DNA of 64,000 nt from NCBI GenBank assembly GCA_964398945.1, contig CAYNOT010000012.1, positions 1 through 64,000 on the forward strand, given 5' to 3'. Shown piece by piece: positions 9,049 through 17,093 of the stretch. How positions within the stretch are numbered: position 1 is the stretch's first letter; the number at the start of each line of letters is the position of its first letter. The notes under the pieces are model-generated. The model did not search any database and was not told the DNA's origin. It saw only the letters and a program-made list of their open reading frames with translations. This stretch comes from JBGTGG01 sp964398945 (GTDB lineage: Bacteria > Bacteroidota > Bacteroidia > Cytophagales > Cyclobacteriaceae). The translations under genes were made by a program, and so were the position numbers.

Positions 9049-9915
9049 ATGATGAAAAAAATTCTATCAACAGCATTTCTAATGACCGCATTGATTTGGA
9101 TTGCGGAGGCACAAATCCGTACTCCACAACCAAGTTCTTCAGGTTCTGTCAGTTCTGTGGTTGGCTTAACTGATATCACCATTGATTATGCACGACCGAA
9201 AGCAAAAGGAAGAAAAATCTATGGCGCAGGTAGTGATTTCCTGGTGCCGTATGGTGAACTATGGCGAACCGGGGCAAATGCCGGGACCAAGATTACCTTT
9301 TCGGATGATGTTGAAGTGGAAGGAAAGAAAGTAGCAAAAGGATCTTATTTGATCTTTTCGTGGCCGGGCGCCAGTGAATGGACTGTTTCCCTATATAGCG
9401 ACTTATCAATTGGCGGAAACACAGGTGGATATGATGCTTCAAAGGAAGCCGCAAAATTCACAGTAAAACCTGAGAAGGCGAGTCCAATAGTAGAAACCTT
9501 TACGGTGGCAATTGGCGATATCAGTGAAGATAACACGAGTGCAAAAGTTCAAATCGCGTGGGAAAATACCTCTGTTAAATTTGGTGTGAAGGTAGATTTC
9601 GATGCTACTGTAATGAAATCTATTGAAGCCAACACCAAAGTAAATCCAGGCAATTTGATTGCTGCAGCACAGTATTACTTTAATACGAACAAAGACCTGG
9701 CGCAAGCACTAAAATGGACGAATGAGTATTTAGCCGTGGGCAATAACTCGCAGCAATTTTGGAATGTATATTTCAAAGCACAAATTCAAAAAGCTATGGG
9801 AGATAAGAAAGGTGCCGAGGCTACCGCCAAACAATCCATAGAAATTGCCAAAAAAGCAGACAATGATTTTGGTTATGTGAAGCGTAATGAGGATTTAATT
9901 AAATCGCTTAAATAG
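9049..9915 (+). CDS. DUF2911 domain protein with TPR-like tail
   Basis: A 288-residue exported protein. It has a signal peptide ending near AEAQ, a DUF2911 beta domain at about residues 25-180 (DITIDYARPKAKGRKIYG, then LVPYGELWRTGANAGTKI, then VAKGSYLIFSWP), and a helical TPR-like C-terminus with YFNTNKDLAQALKWTNEYL and an Ala/Lys-rich end. DUF2911 is widespread in Bacteroidota and its function is unknown. Start ATGATG at 9049. It is monocistronic, closed by a strong terminator at 9936-9975. Confidence 0.9.
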   Translation: MMKKILSTAFLMTALIWIAEAQIRTPQPSSSGSVSSVVGLTDITIDYARPKAKGRKIYGAGSDFLVPYGELWRTGANAGTKITFSDDVEVEGKKVAKGSYLIFSWPGASEWTVSLYSDLSIGGNTGGYDASKEAAKFTVKPEKASPIVETFTVAIGDISEDNTSAKVQIAWENTSVKFGVKVDFDATVMKSIEANTKVNPGNLIAAAQYYFNTNKDLAQALKWTNEYLAVGNNSQQFWNVYFKAQIQKAMGDKKGAEATAKQSIEIAKKADNDFGYVKRNEDLIKSLK

Positions 9916-9935
9916 GCGTTTTACAACTTATCCTT

Positions 9936-9975
9936 AAAAAGCCGTGCTTCATCGTAAGTACGGCTTTTTTTATTC
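9936..9975 (+). terminator. intrinsic terminator of the DUF2911 gene
   Basis: AAAAGCCGTGCTT and AAGTACGGCTTTT form a 13-bp stem (one mismatch) with loop CATCGT, followed by a T-run. It lies 20 bp after the stop codon. Confidence 0.85.
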
Positions 9976-10141
9976 ACAAGGTTCTGTGAATGGTAGATTG
10001 AATCGGTTAAATGGGATTCAAAATTCCCAAATTTGGAAAAATGAAAATGAAAAACTTCGTTTTCAGCCCGAATAGTACATTTCATATTTGTGGCCTGATT
10101 TTTCGATTAATGGCATCAAAACCCGAAAAAACAAAAAGACC

Positions 10142-10324
10142 ATGATCAAAGAAATCCTCTTTTACGATGAAAAGTACATAGTTGACAACCTTGTAAGATT
10201 AAGGAAGATGGGAAAATCCTATCAACAATCTGTCAAAATCCTATCCATGGAAACCAGTCAACCCGAATCATTTATTGAACACGCATTGAAGAATTACACA
10301 AAAAAGGCGAGTGTTCTACGATAA
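10142..10324 (+). CDS. small hypothetical protein, 60 aa
   Basis: A 60-codon frame starting MIKEILFYDEKYIVDNLVRL. It is predicted helical and charged, without signal peptide or membrane segment. I do not recognise the family. The frame can be extended upstream to 10088, but the ATG at 10142 has the more protein-like start. A clean intrinsic terminator 30 bp after the stop supports a genuine short transcription unit. The Ser-Tyr-Gln-Gln-Ser-Val-Lys-Ile-Leu-Ser core could be a helix-turn-helix, but this is weak. Confidence 0.6.
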   Translation: MIKEILFYDEKYIVDNLVRLRKMGKSYQQSVKILSMETSQPESFIEHALKNYTKKASVLR

Positions 10325-10352
10325 CAAAAAGTAAGCTTTAATCTAAATGAAT

Positions 10353-10390
10353 AAGGGGCTGTCTAAAAGGGACAGCCCTTTAAATTTTTA
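10353..10390 (+). terminator. intrinsic terminator after the 60-aa gene
   Basis: GGGCTGTC and GACAGCCC pair around TAAAAGG, flanked by A-rich and T-rich sequence ending in TTTTT. It is strong and correctly oriented for the plus-strand gene. Confidence 0.8.
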
Positions 10391-10480
10391 GGGTTTTTAC
10401 ATTAAAAAAACATTTACCTCTGCAATAGGGCCGGAAAGGCTTAATGGAATAGACTGAATTTTAGTTGGCTAAATCAGGTA

Positions 10481-10666
10481 TTAATCGTTCGGTTCAATCA
10501 CCGCCAACAACATCCGGGCTTGTGCAATCCCCAGTTGGCGTTGGTGATTGTCGGGAGCGGTAGAATCTTCTTCATAACGGATTGACCTTTCAAGAAATGA
10601 ACATAAGCGGTCGTTTTGGATGCCGGCTATTTGAATTAACCTTGTGGCTGACATTACTTCTTCCAT
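10481..10666 (-). CDS. small hypothetical protein, 61 aa
   Basis: A 61-codon ATG frame (MEEVMSATRLIQIAGIQNDR...). It is soluble, mixed charged, with two probable helices and no signal or membrane segment. I do not recognise it. It is not overlapped by any better gene and occupies an otherwise empty stretch. Support is limited to its open frame and plausible composition. Confidence 0.4.
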   Translation of the reverse strand: MEEVMSATRLIQIAGIQNDRLCSFLERSIRYEEDSTAPDNHQRQLGIAQARMLLAVIEPND

Positions 10667-10883
10667 ATATTAAAGTAACAACACGGAATCATCTTAAGCA
10701 AGAACATTAATTTGAAGTTTCCTTCAATAGTTTTGTGAGGGTATAACCAATTGATTTCTTGATTATTGACTGCAAATGTTTAACAGGGAAGTTCAACCAT
10801 AAAGCAAAACCTATCATCCTCTCTGTGTATAAATCAAACGAATAAGGATACCAATGACCATCTTATAGCGAAACTTCTTAAAA

Positions 10884-10912
10884 GCAAAAAAGCAGTCATT
10901 TTCATGACTGCC
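10884..10912 (-). terminator. intrinsic terminator downstream of tRNA-Thr
   Basis: On the minus strand GCAGTCAT-GAAA-ATGACTGC is an 8-bp perfect stem followed by TTTTTTGCTTTT. It lies 12 bp beyond the tRNA 3' end. Confidence 0.8.
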
Positions 10913-10923
10913 TGATTGTTAAG

Positions 10924-10996
<73 letters not shown>

Positions 10997-11030
10997 CTAT
11001 TTTAATTCCATCCTTTTCGTTTATCAACTT

Positions 11031-11075
11031 TTACAAGTCAGTATCCGCCAACTGGCGGATGAGCCAAGGAGGCCT
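11031..11075 (-). repeat. tRNA-Thr 5'-half copy with D-arm replaced by a palindrome
   Basis: 11031-11042 is identical to tRNA-Thr 10959-10970 (anticodon loop and stem, 12/12). 11060-11074 matches 10983-10997 (acceptor and start of the D-stem, 13/15). Between them, where the tRNA has its D-loop, is the palindrome ATCCGCCAACTGGCGGAT (11043-11060). It lies between the tRNA promoter and the intact tRNA. Confidence 0.7.
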
Positions 11076-11092
11076 GTTTCCTTAAGGAGGTG

Positions 11093-11123
11093 CAAAAATA
11101 ATGGATGTTCTATTCTTTGCAAA
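11093..11123 (-). promoter_or_regulatory. Bacteroidota-type promoter of tRNA-Thr
   Basis: -7 box TATTTTTG (11093-11100), 19-bp spacer, -33 box TTTG (11120-11123). The -33 box begins 8 bp beyond the DUF349 stop codon. Confidence 0.7.
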
Positions 11124-11130
11124 CTTAGGC

Positions 11131-12996
11131 CTAAGAAACTGTGCGCAAGATTTTAAGTTGTTGCTTAAGTTGCTTCAGGTGGTCATTGGCCTCTTCAATT
11201 TTACCACTAAATTCTTCCTTGTATTTGATGGCATTTTTAGACCTGCCAAAGAATTCGAGGTTATTTTTAAGAACGGCAATATCATTCTCTACTTTTCCGA
11301 TTTTCTTGCGAATGGTCTGTTCTTTTTGGAAAATCTTTTGATCGGCCCGTGGGTCGTTGCGAAGCTCCTCCAACGAACTCTCCATAGAGACGCGTTCACG
11401 CTCGTCACTGGAAAGATTTGGAATGGCTGCGACATAATTGGTCATCACATCATGAAATTGCTTCTTGATTTTATTAATGTCCTTACGGGGAACAAAACCG
11501 ATTTCATTAAACTGCTGCAAGTGGTTTTGAAGTTGCTCTTGTGAAACGGTGCCTTCTGCAATTTGTTTTTCCATCGCATCACAAATGGCTTTCTTCTTTA
11601 CCAAATTATCATATTGATCGTTCTCAACCTTGCCGTGTTCTTTACGCCTTTGTTCGAAAAAATAATCACACGCTTCCTTAAATTCTTTATAGATTTTTTC
11701 CCTAAACTTTTCGGGTACCGGCCCCATTTCTTTCCATTGTTGTTGCAGGCGTTTGAAGTCCTCAGTGGTCTTGTCCCAGTCCTGACTGTCTTTAAGCTCT
11801 AAGGCGCGCTGAATCAAATCATTTTTGGCTTTCAAATTGACCTGACGCGTTTCATCCAGCTTTTTGAAGAAACTATTTTTATTACTAAAGAATTGCTTAA
11901 ATGCGCCCCAAAACTTATGGTTGATTTCTTTTGATTGCGACCGCGGAACACCACCAATCGCTTCCCACCGCTTTTGCAATTCAAGGATGGCTTTCGTTTT
12001 TGTATTCCATTCCTTTATCCGGTCGGAAGTAAACCCGGTGTAGATGGCCACTTCTTCACACAGCGCATTCTTCTTGATCAGGTTTTCCTTCAACTCCACC
12101 TGTAAGGTCTCCATGAATCCATCGCGCTTTTCGTACAGCGCATCCGAAGCCTTTTTGAAACGTTGCCAGATGTTTTCTTTTTCTTCCAACGGAACCGGGC
12201 CTGTATGCTTAAACTCGTGGTGCAATTCATTCAATTCGCGAATAGCATCTTTCAGGATAGTAACCTCTAACAATTTTTCCGCACGAACACAAAGCTCTTC
12301 TTTAAGCTCGAGGTTTTTCTTACGGTCAAGTTCTTTGAGTTCGTAATAAATACTTTGGTTATCGTAAAAGCGATCTTGTAAGGCATGGAAATTTGCCCAA
12401 ATAGATTTGGCCATGGCTGTGGGAACAGGGCCAATGCTTTTCCATTCGCGTTGAAGGTTTTTAAAGGAATCAAATTGATCACCGGTCTCCTGGGATTCAA
12501 TCAGCAGCCGAAGTTTTTCCAGCAGTTCTTGTTTCTTCGCCAGGTTTTCCTGCTTCTGGCTTTCAATGTTTTTATAATGCTTGTGCTTTCTGTCTTTGAT
12601 CAATTTGAAGTTTGCATCAAAAGCAGAATCAAATTCATCGCCACGGTATTCAAAATCAGTTTCCGGACTTCCTTCTGAAATGAACCGTGCCAACGCTTCT
12701 TCCCTTTCCTTGTTGAAATAAGAATCAAACAAAGGCCTGATCTCATTCACAATGCGATCAACCTTTTTAAAGTCATCTTCTTTTGAAAGTGATTTGATAA
12801 CTTCTACTAATTCGGCCTTACTGAATTGTGTGTAATCAATAGTTTCTTTTTCATCATGATCCTCTTCCTGCTCATGTAATTCGCCATGTTCGGTCAAATC
12901 CACTTCAGACTCCAAACTCTTTTTTCCAGGGGTTTCCACACCATTCACAGTCAAATCCTCCTGTGTTTCTTCCTGTATTTCTTTCTCCGTTCCCAT
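11131..12996 (-). CDS. DUF349 domain protein, 621 aa
   Basis: An acidic N-terminal tail (about residues 1-60, rich in Glu/Asp) is followed by at least five DUF349 repeats. Each is a helical unit with a W-K-x-hydrophobic-G-P-V-P signature, for example LQREWKSIGPVPTAM, LHHEFKHTGPVPLEEKENIW and LQQQWKEMGPVPEKFREKIY. A long coiled-coil closes the protein (KKIGKVENDIAVLKNNLEFFGR to the end). There is no signal peptide, so it is cytoplasmic. DUF349 proteins are conserved in Bacteroidota and their function is not established. Start ATG at 12996. Confidence 0.93.
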   Translation of the reverse strand: MGTEKEIQEETQEDLTVNGVETPGKKSLESEVDLTEHGELHEQEEDHDEKETIDYTQFSKAELVEVIKSLSKEDDFKKVDRIVNEIRPLFDSYFNKEREEALARFISEGSPETDFEYRGDEFDSAFDANFKLIKDRKHKHYKNIESQKQENLAKKQELLEKLRLLIESQETGDQFDSFKNLQREWKSIGPVPTAMAKSIWANFHALQDRFYDNQSIYYELKELDRKKNLELKEELCVRAEKLLEVTILKDAIRELNELHHEFKHTGPVPLEEKENIWQRFKKASDALYEKRDGFMETLQVELKENLIKKNALCEEVAIYTGFTSDRIKEWNTKTKAILELQKRWEAIGGVPRSQSKEINHKFWGAFKQFFSNKNSFFKKLDETRQVNLKAKNDLIQRALELKDSQDWDKTTEDFKRLQQQWKEMGPVPEKFREKIYKEFKEACDYFFEQRRKEHGKVENDQYDNLVKKKAICDAMEKQIAEGTVSQEQLQNHLQQFNEIGFVPRKDINKIKKQFHDVMTNYVAAIPNLSSDERERVSMESSLEELRNDPRADQKIFQKEQTIRKKIGKVENDIAVLKNNLEFFGRSKNAIKYKEEFSGKIEEANDHLKQLKQQLKILRTVS

Positions 12997-13035
12997 GGTT
13001 ATATATCTCTCAAGTAGTAAAGTTACAAAAATCGG

Positions 13036-13608
13036 CTAATTCAGCCGAGGATCAATTGGATAGTTAGAGTACACGGAAAAACGCCCTCCCATGTTTTCCA
13101 ATGCCTTTTTCCACATTTCCGAAGTGTTTTCAGAAAAAAGGAAACGGTCGTCCACATAATCACAAACAATCCAGGAGTTGGCCTCCAGTTCTTCATCAAG
13201 TTGGCCGGGTTCCCAACCACTGTATCCCAGAAAAAACCGGACATCACTCGCTTGTATTTGCCTGGTGTCAATCAACTCCAGAAGGCTCTCAAAATTTCCG
13301 CCCCAATACACGCCTTCATGTATTTCACGGGCATCCACAACAGTTGCATTTCGATGGATGAAGTGCAATGTGTCTTGTTGAACCGGGCCGCCCACATACA
13401 CTTTCTCTTTTAAATCATTCATCTCTATCACTTCGCCTAAGCTTAATAGCGATGGCTTGTTCAAAACAAAACCAAATGACCCTTCCTCATTATTCTCACA
13501 AAGTAATACAACAGAGCGTTCAAAATTCGGATCGGGAAGAAAAGGCTCCGAAATTAACAGCCTCCCCTTTTCCGGAGCAAATTGATTTTTGTATTTAAAA
13601 AAGTCCAT
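13036..13608 (-). CDS. YqgE/AlgH (UPF0301) family protein
   Basis: A 190-residue protein, full length for UPF0301. Signatures are GRLLISEPFLPDPNFERSVV, the GSFGFVLNKPS motif, YVGGPVQQDTLHFIH and RFFLGYSGWEPGQLDEEL. The role is uncertain; homologues have been linked to transcription control, but the biochemical activity is unknown. The ATG at 13608 is preferred over an upstream in-frame TTG at 13611. It is divergent from pdxH with 127 bp between. Confidence 0.92.
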   Translation of the reverse strand: MDFFKYKNQFAPEKGRLLISEPFLPDPNFERSVVLLCENNEEGSFGFVLNKPSLLSLGEVIEMNDLKEKVYVGGPVQQDTLHFIHRNATVVDAREIHEGVYWGGNFESLLELIDTRQIQASDVRFFLGYSGWEPGQLDEELEANSWIVCDYVDDRFLFSENTSEMWKKALENMGGRFSVYSNYPIDPRLN

Positions 13609-13735
13609 CAAATTACTTTTGTTGCTACTCTGGCTGTATAACGTAAAAAATATGATTAATTTTCAATCTCCAATAAAATACTAAACCACGACCCGTCCAA
13701 ATTTTATTCAACGAGATTACCAACTTCCAAAGACA

Positions 13736-14377
13736 ATGAGCAATATAGCAGATATTCGAAGTGAATATTCCAAATCCTCCCTTCATATTTCAAGTGTTTC
13801 GAAAGATCCTATTGATCAATTTGGCCAATGGTTTGGCGAAGCATTGAAATCGGAGGTCAGGGAAGTGAACGCCATGTCGTTAGCAACTATAAATCAGCAT
13901 AATAGACCCTCTTGCCGGATTGTTTTGCTAAAAGGGATTGAAAAAAGAAGGTTCGTGTTTTTCACGAATTATCAAAGTGCAAAAGGAAAAGACCTGGAGG
14001 CCAATCCTGCCTGTGCTTTAACATTCTTTTGGCCGGAATTAGAACGCCAGGTTCGCGTTGAAGGTGTCGCAACACGTGTGGAAGAAAGTGCATCGGAAGC
14101 ATATTTCAAAAGCCGGCCAAGGGGATCGCAAATTGGGGCATGGTCCTCCCCACAAAGTACAATCATTGAGGATAGTGAACTGTTAAACCAACGGGTGAAA
14201 CAGATGGAAACCCGTTTTAAAGGTCAGGAAACTTTGCCACGACCAAAGCAATGGGGAGGATATGCAGTCGATCCATTTTTACTTGAATTCTGGCAGGGCC
14301 GGCCAAATCGATTACATGATCGCATCCTTTATACCAGGGATGGCCAGAACTGGAAAATAAATTTGTTGGCGCCTTAA
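13736..14377 (+). CDS. pdxH: pyridoxamine 5'-phosphate oxidase
   Basis: A 213-residue FMN enzyme that oxidises pyridoxamine or pyridoxine 5'-phosphate to pyridoxal phosphate. Visible marks are the FMN-binding block RIVLLKGIEKRRFVFFTNYQSAKGKDL, ALTFFWPELERQVRVEGVA, SRPRGSQIGAWSS, and the C-terminal WGGYAVDPFLLEFWQGRPNRLHDR ending in LAP. The length is typical. Its stop is two bases from the stop of the convergent bshB1 gene. Confidence 0.96.
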   Translation: MSNIADIRSEYSKSSLHISSVSKDPIDQFGQWFGEALKSEVREVNAMSLATINQHNRPSCRIVLLKGIEKRRFVFFTNYQSAKGKDLEANPACALTFFWPELERQVRVEGVATRVEESASEAYFKSRPRGSQIGAWSSPQSTIIEDSELLNQRVKQMETRFKGQETLPRPKQWGGYAVDPFLLEFWQGRPNRLHDRILYTRDGQNWKINLLAP

Positions 14378-14379
14378 AT

Positions 14380-15099
14380 CTATTTGAGGTCAAACAAAGA
14401 GTTCACACCAATAACATTCCGAACCGTAAAACCTTCGGCATATCCCACTCCTATTGCATGACCAAATTCAATTCCCCTCGATTCAATCATTTGCATAAAC
14501 TGGGGATTGGAAATATAGGTTTGCGGTCCATTATTGTTGGGATCAAAAAACTGGCTTTTAAAAGCACGAACTGCCTGCATTTTAGTCTCCCATGAATCAG
14601 AAACATCCACTAAAAAATCGGGTTGAATCAATTGCGATTGAATGTAATGATACACCACCTTTGGCCTCCATGCTGCTTGATCATTTCCGGCTTCGTCCTT
14701 GGAATTGACTTGCTTGAGGCCCGCCAAAAAGCAAGCATCATAAATCAAGGTTGCAGCTTTTGGGTGGTCAGGATGACGGTCCCTGATGGCATTGGCAAGC
14801 ACAATTTCTGGTCGGTATTTGCGGACTACCTGAAGGATCGCTTGCTGTGCGTCCGCGTTATTCGAAAAATAACCATCCGGCAAGCCAATATTTTCACGCA
14901 CCGCTAAACCCAGGATTTTTGCTGCTTCAGCAGCTTCACTGGCGCGTATCTCCACCGTTCCCCGGGTGCCGAGTTCACCCTTTGTAAGATCAACTATTCC
15001 AACCTTCTTGCCCAACTTCACATGTTTGGCAATTGTTCCGCCACATCCTAATTCAGCATCATCAGGGTGGGCAGCCAGTACAAGGATATCAAGTTTCAC
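14380..15099 (-). CDS. bshB1: bacillithiol biosynthesis deacetylase BshB1
   Basis: A 239-residue PIG-L/LmbE-type zinc deacetylase. The zinc-binding AHPDDAELGCGGT motif is at about residues 10-22, and the second metal/catalytic block RDRHPDHPKAATLI is near 112-125. BshB1 removes acetate from GlcNAc-malate in bacillithiol synthesis. The BshB1-specific DGYFSNN and the C-terminal EGFTVRN support this subfamily over generic LmbE proteins. trxB lies 28 bp upstream on the same strand, a sensible thiol-redox pairing. Confidence 0.93.
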   Translation of the reverse strand: MKLDILVLAAHPDDAELGCGGTIAKHVKLGKKVGIVDLTKGELGTRGTVEIRASEAAEAAKILGLAVRENIGLPDGYFSNNADAQQAILQVVRKYRPEIVLANAIRDRHPDHPKAATLIYDACFLAGLKQVNSKDEAGNDQAAWRPKVVYHYIQSQLIQPDFLVDVSDSWETKMQAVRAFKSQFFDPNNNGPQTYISNPQFMQMIESRGIEFGHAIGVGYAEGFTVRNVIGVNSLFDLK

Positions 15100-15127
15100 T
15101 ATTGTGATTTGTTAGGGTTGATGATTA

Positions 15128-16078
15128 CTAAGCTGCTACTTCCGCTTCCTTTGCCGCTAAATACTTCTCTGCATCGAGTGCCCCCATGCAGCCTGTTCCT
15201 GCTGCCGTGACCGCTTGACGATACACTTTATCGGCTGCATCACCTACTGCAAAAACACCTTCAATATTTGTTTTCGTAGTGCCCGGGATAACCTTGATAT
15301 ATCCGGTGTCATCCATATCAATAATACCTTCAAAAAGATCTGTACTGGGTTTATGGCCAATTGCCAAAAAGAATCCTTCTATCGGAATTTCAGTTGAAAT
15401 GCCCGTTTTGTTGTTTTTTACGCGTACGCCCGTTACACCCGTATCATCCCCTAGCACTTCTTCGGTTTCCGTATTCCAATGGATTTGAATATTCCCGGTT
15501 TTCATTACCCGCTGTTGCATGATTTTGGAAGCTCGCATCTCGTCTCGTCTTACTATCAAATGAACCTTGGGGCAAAGTTTTGCAAGGTACATTGCTTCTT
15601 CTGCAGCTGAATCACCAGCACCCACAACGGCAACTTCCTTACCGCGATAAAAATACCCATCACAAACTGCACAGGCTGAAACACCTTTGTTGGCAAAAGC
15701 CTGTTCTGAAGGTATCCCTAAATACTTTGCTGTTGCCCCTGTCGCAATGATTACCGACTCAGTAATCACTTCCTTGGTCCCATCCACGATTAACTTCAGC
15801 GGGTGTGATGAAAAGTCCACTTGTGTAACCAATCCATAATTTACCCGCGTACCAAAACGTTCGGCCTGCTTTTGCAAATCCATCATCATTTGTGGTCCAT
15901 TAATGCCTTCAGGATACCCCGGAAAATTCTCAACATCATTGGTGGTGGTAAGTTGGCCTCCGGGTTCACCTCCGGTATACAACAACGGGTTCAGGCCAGC
16001 CCTTGCTGCATAAATGGCAGCTGTATAGCCTGCAGGCCCTGATCCGATGATGACTACTTTTTCGATTTCTTTTTCCAT
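15128..16078 (-). CDS. trxB: thioredoxin-disulfide reductase
   Basis: A 316-residue FAD/NADPH enzyme reducing thioredoxin. The N-terminal Rossmann motif is GSGPAGYTAAIYAARAGL, the redox centre CAVC is at about residues 136-139, the NADPH motif is GAGDSAAEEA, and the C-terminal FAD motif is GVFAVGDAADKVYRQAVTAAGTGCMGALDAE. Start set at the ATG at 16078; a TTG two codons earlier is less likely. It lies upstream of bshB1 in a probable two-gene unit. Confidence 0.97.
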   Translation of the reverse strand: MEKEIEKVVIIGSGPAGYTAAIYAARAGLNPLLYTGGEPGGQLTTTNDVENFPGYPEGINGPQMMMDLQKQAERFGTRVNYGLVTQVDFSSHPLKLIVDGTKEVITESVIIATGATAKYLGIPSEQAFANKGVSACAVCDGYFYRGKEVAVVGAGDSAAEEAMYLAKLCPKVHLIVRRDEMRASKIMQQRVMKTGNIQIHWNTETEEVLGDDTGVTGVRVKNNKTGISTEIPIEGFFLAIGHKPSTDLFEGIIDMDDTGYIKVIPGTTKTNIEGVFAVGDAADKVYRQAVTAAGTGCMGALDAEKYLAAKEAEVAA

Positions 16079-16107
16079 TTTCAAATATTGCTAAAATCCT
16101 CCAATAC

Positions 16108-16131
16108 AAAGGGTCCCTTGCGAGACCCTTT
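16108..16131. terminator. hairpin between rpoD and trxB
   Basis: AAAGGGTC and GACCCTTT form an 8-bp perfect stem with loop CCTTGCGA in the 78-bp gap. The T-tract on the rpoD-exit side is weak, so it may attenuate rather than fully terminate. Confidence 0.55.
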
Positions 16132-16156
16132 TAAATTATTCTTTAAATACTGATTA

Positions 16157-17020
16157 TTAACCCAGGTAAGGTTTTAAAGCTTTGCTTCTGGAGGTATGTC
16201 GTAACCTTCTGATTGCCTTTTCCTTAATTTGCCTTACCCGTTCCCTCGTTAAATTGAACTTCTCCCCGATCTCTTCCAGTGTCATGGCATGTTCCCCATT
16301 TAATCCAAAGTATAATGTGATGACATCCGCTTCGCGCTGGGTAAGTGTTGATAATGCCCGTTGCACTTCCCTTCGCAGGGAGTCATCCATCAGGCCTGAA
16401 TCCGGTGTTTCTTCACCATCATTCTCCAGCACATCCAGTAAACTATTTTCTTCACCTGAAACAAACGGTGCATCCATGGAAACATGGCGACCAGAAATTT
16501 TCATGGTATCAACAACTTCTGCCGTTGTTACTTCCAGCACATCGGCCAGTTCCTCAGCGGATGGCTCGCGCTCAAATTTTTGTTCGAGTTCAGAAAATGT
16601 CTTGGAAATTTTATTGAGCGATCCCACCCGGTTTAAGGGAAGCCTTACGATTCTGGATTGTTCGGCAAGCGCCTGTAAGATTGATTGACGAATCCACCAG
16701 ACTGCATACGAAATAAATTTGAACCCGCGGGTTTCATCAAAACGTTGTGCTGCTTTTATAAGGCCGAGGTTTCCTTCGTTGATTAAATCACCAAGCGACA
16801 ACCCCTGGTTTTGATATTGCTTGGCCACTGAAACTACGAACCGAAGGTTTGCTTTGGTTAGTTTTTCCAAAGCAATTTGATCCCCTTCTTTAATTCGTTT
16901 GGCTAATTCAACTTCTTCATCAGGTGTTAACAAATCTACTTTACCAATTTCCTGAAGGTACTTGTCGAGTGATTGACTTTCCCTGTTGGTTATCTGTTTA
17001 CTGATCTTTAGTTGTCTCAT
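16157..17020 (-). CDS. rpoD: primary RNA polymerase sigma factor RpoD
   Basis: A 287-residue sigma-70, the compact form typical of Bacteroidota. Region 1.2 starts near LDKYLQEIGKVDLLT. Region 2 includes LRFVVSVAKQYQNQGLSLGDLINEGNLGLIKAA and the -7 recognition block FKFISYAVWWIRQSILQA. Region 3 follows, and region 4.2 carries TLEEIGEKFNLTRERVRQIKEKAIRRL. It should read the TTTG/TAnnTTTG promoters found in this window. It sits 73 bp after pnp on the same strand. Confidence 0.97.
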   Translation of the reverse strand: MRQLKISKQITNRESQSLDKYLQEIGKVDLLTPDEEVELAKRIKEGDQIALEKLTKANLRFVVSVAKQYQNQGLSLGDLINEGNLGLIKAAQRFDETRGFKFISYAVWWIRQSILQALAEQSRIVRLPLNRVGSLNKISKTFSELEQKFEREPSAEELADVLEVTTAEVVDTMKISGRHVSMDAPFVSGEENSLLDVLENDGEETPDSGLMDDSLRREVQRALSTLTQREADVITLYFGLNGEHAMTLEEIGEKFNLTRERVRQIKEKAIRRLRHTSRSKALKPYLG

Positions 17021-17093
17021 TCAGCACGTGAGTTATCAATTGTGTAACAATATACTCCGAAAAGTTAAATCATGTTACATTGATTTACAACGT

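Noticed and set aside
11101..11544. 147-codon plus-strand ORF
   Set aside because: It is antisense to the DUF349 gene and mirrors its helical codon pattern. No start site or family supports it.
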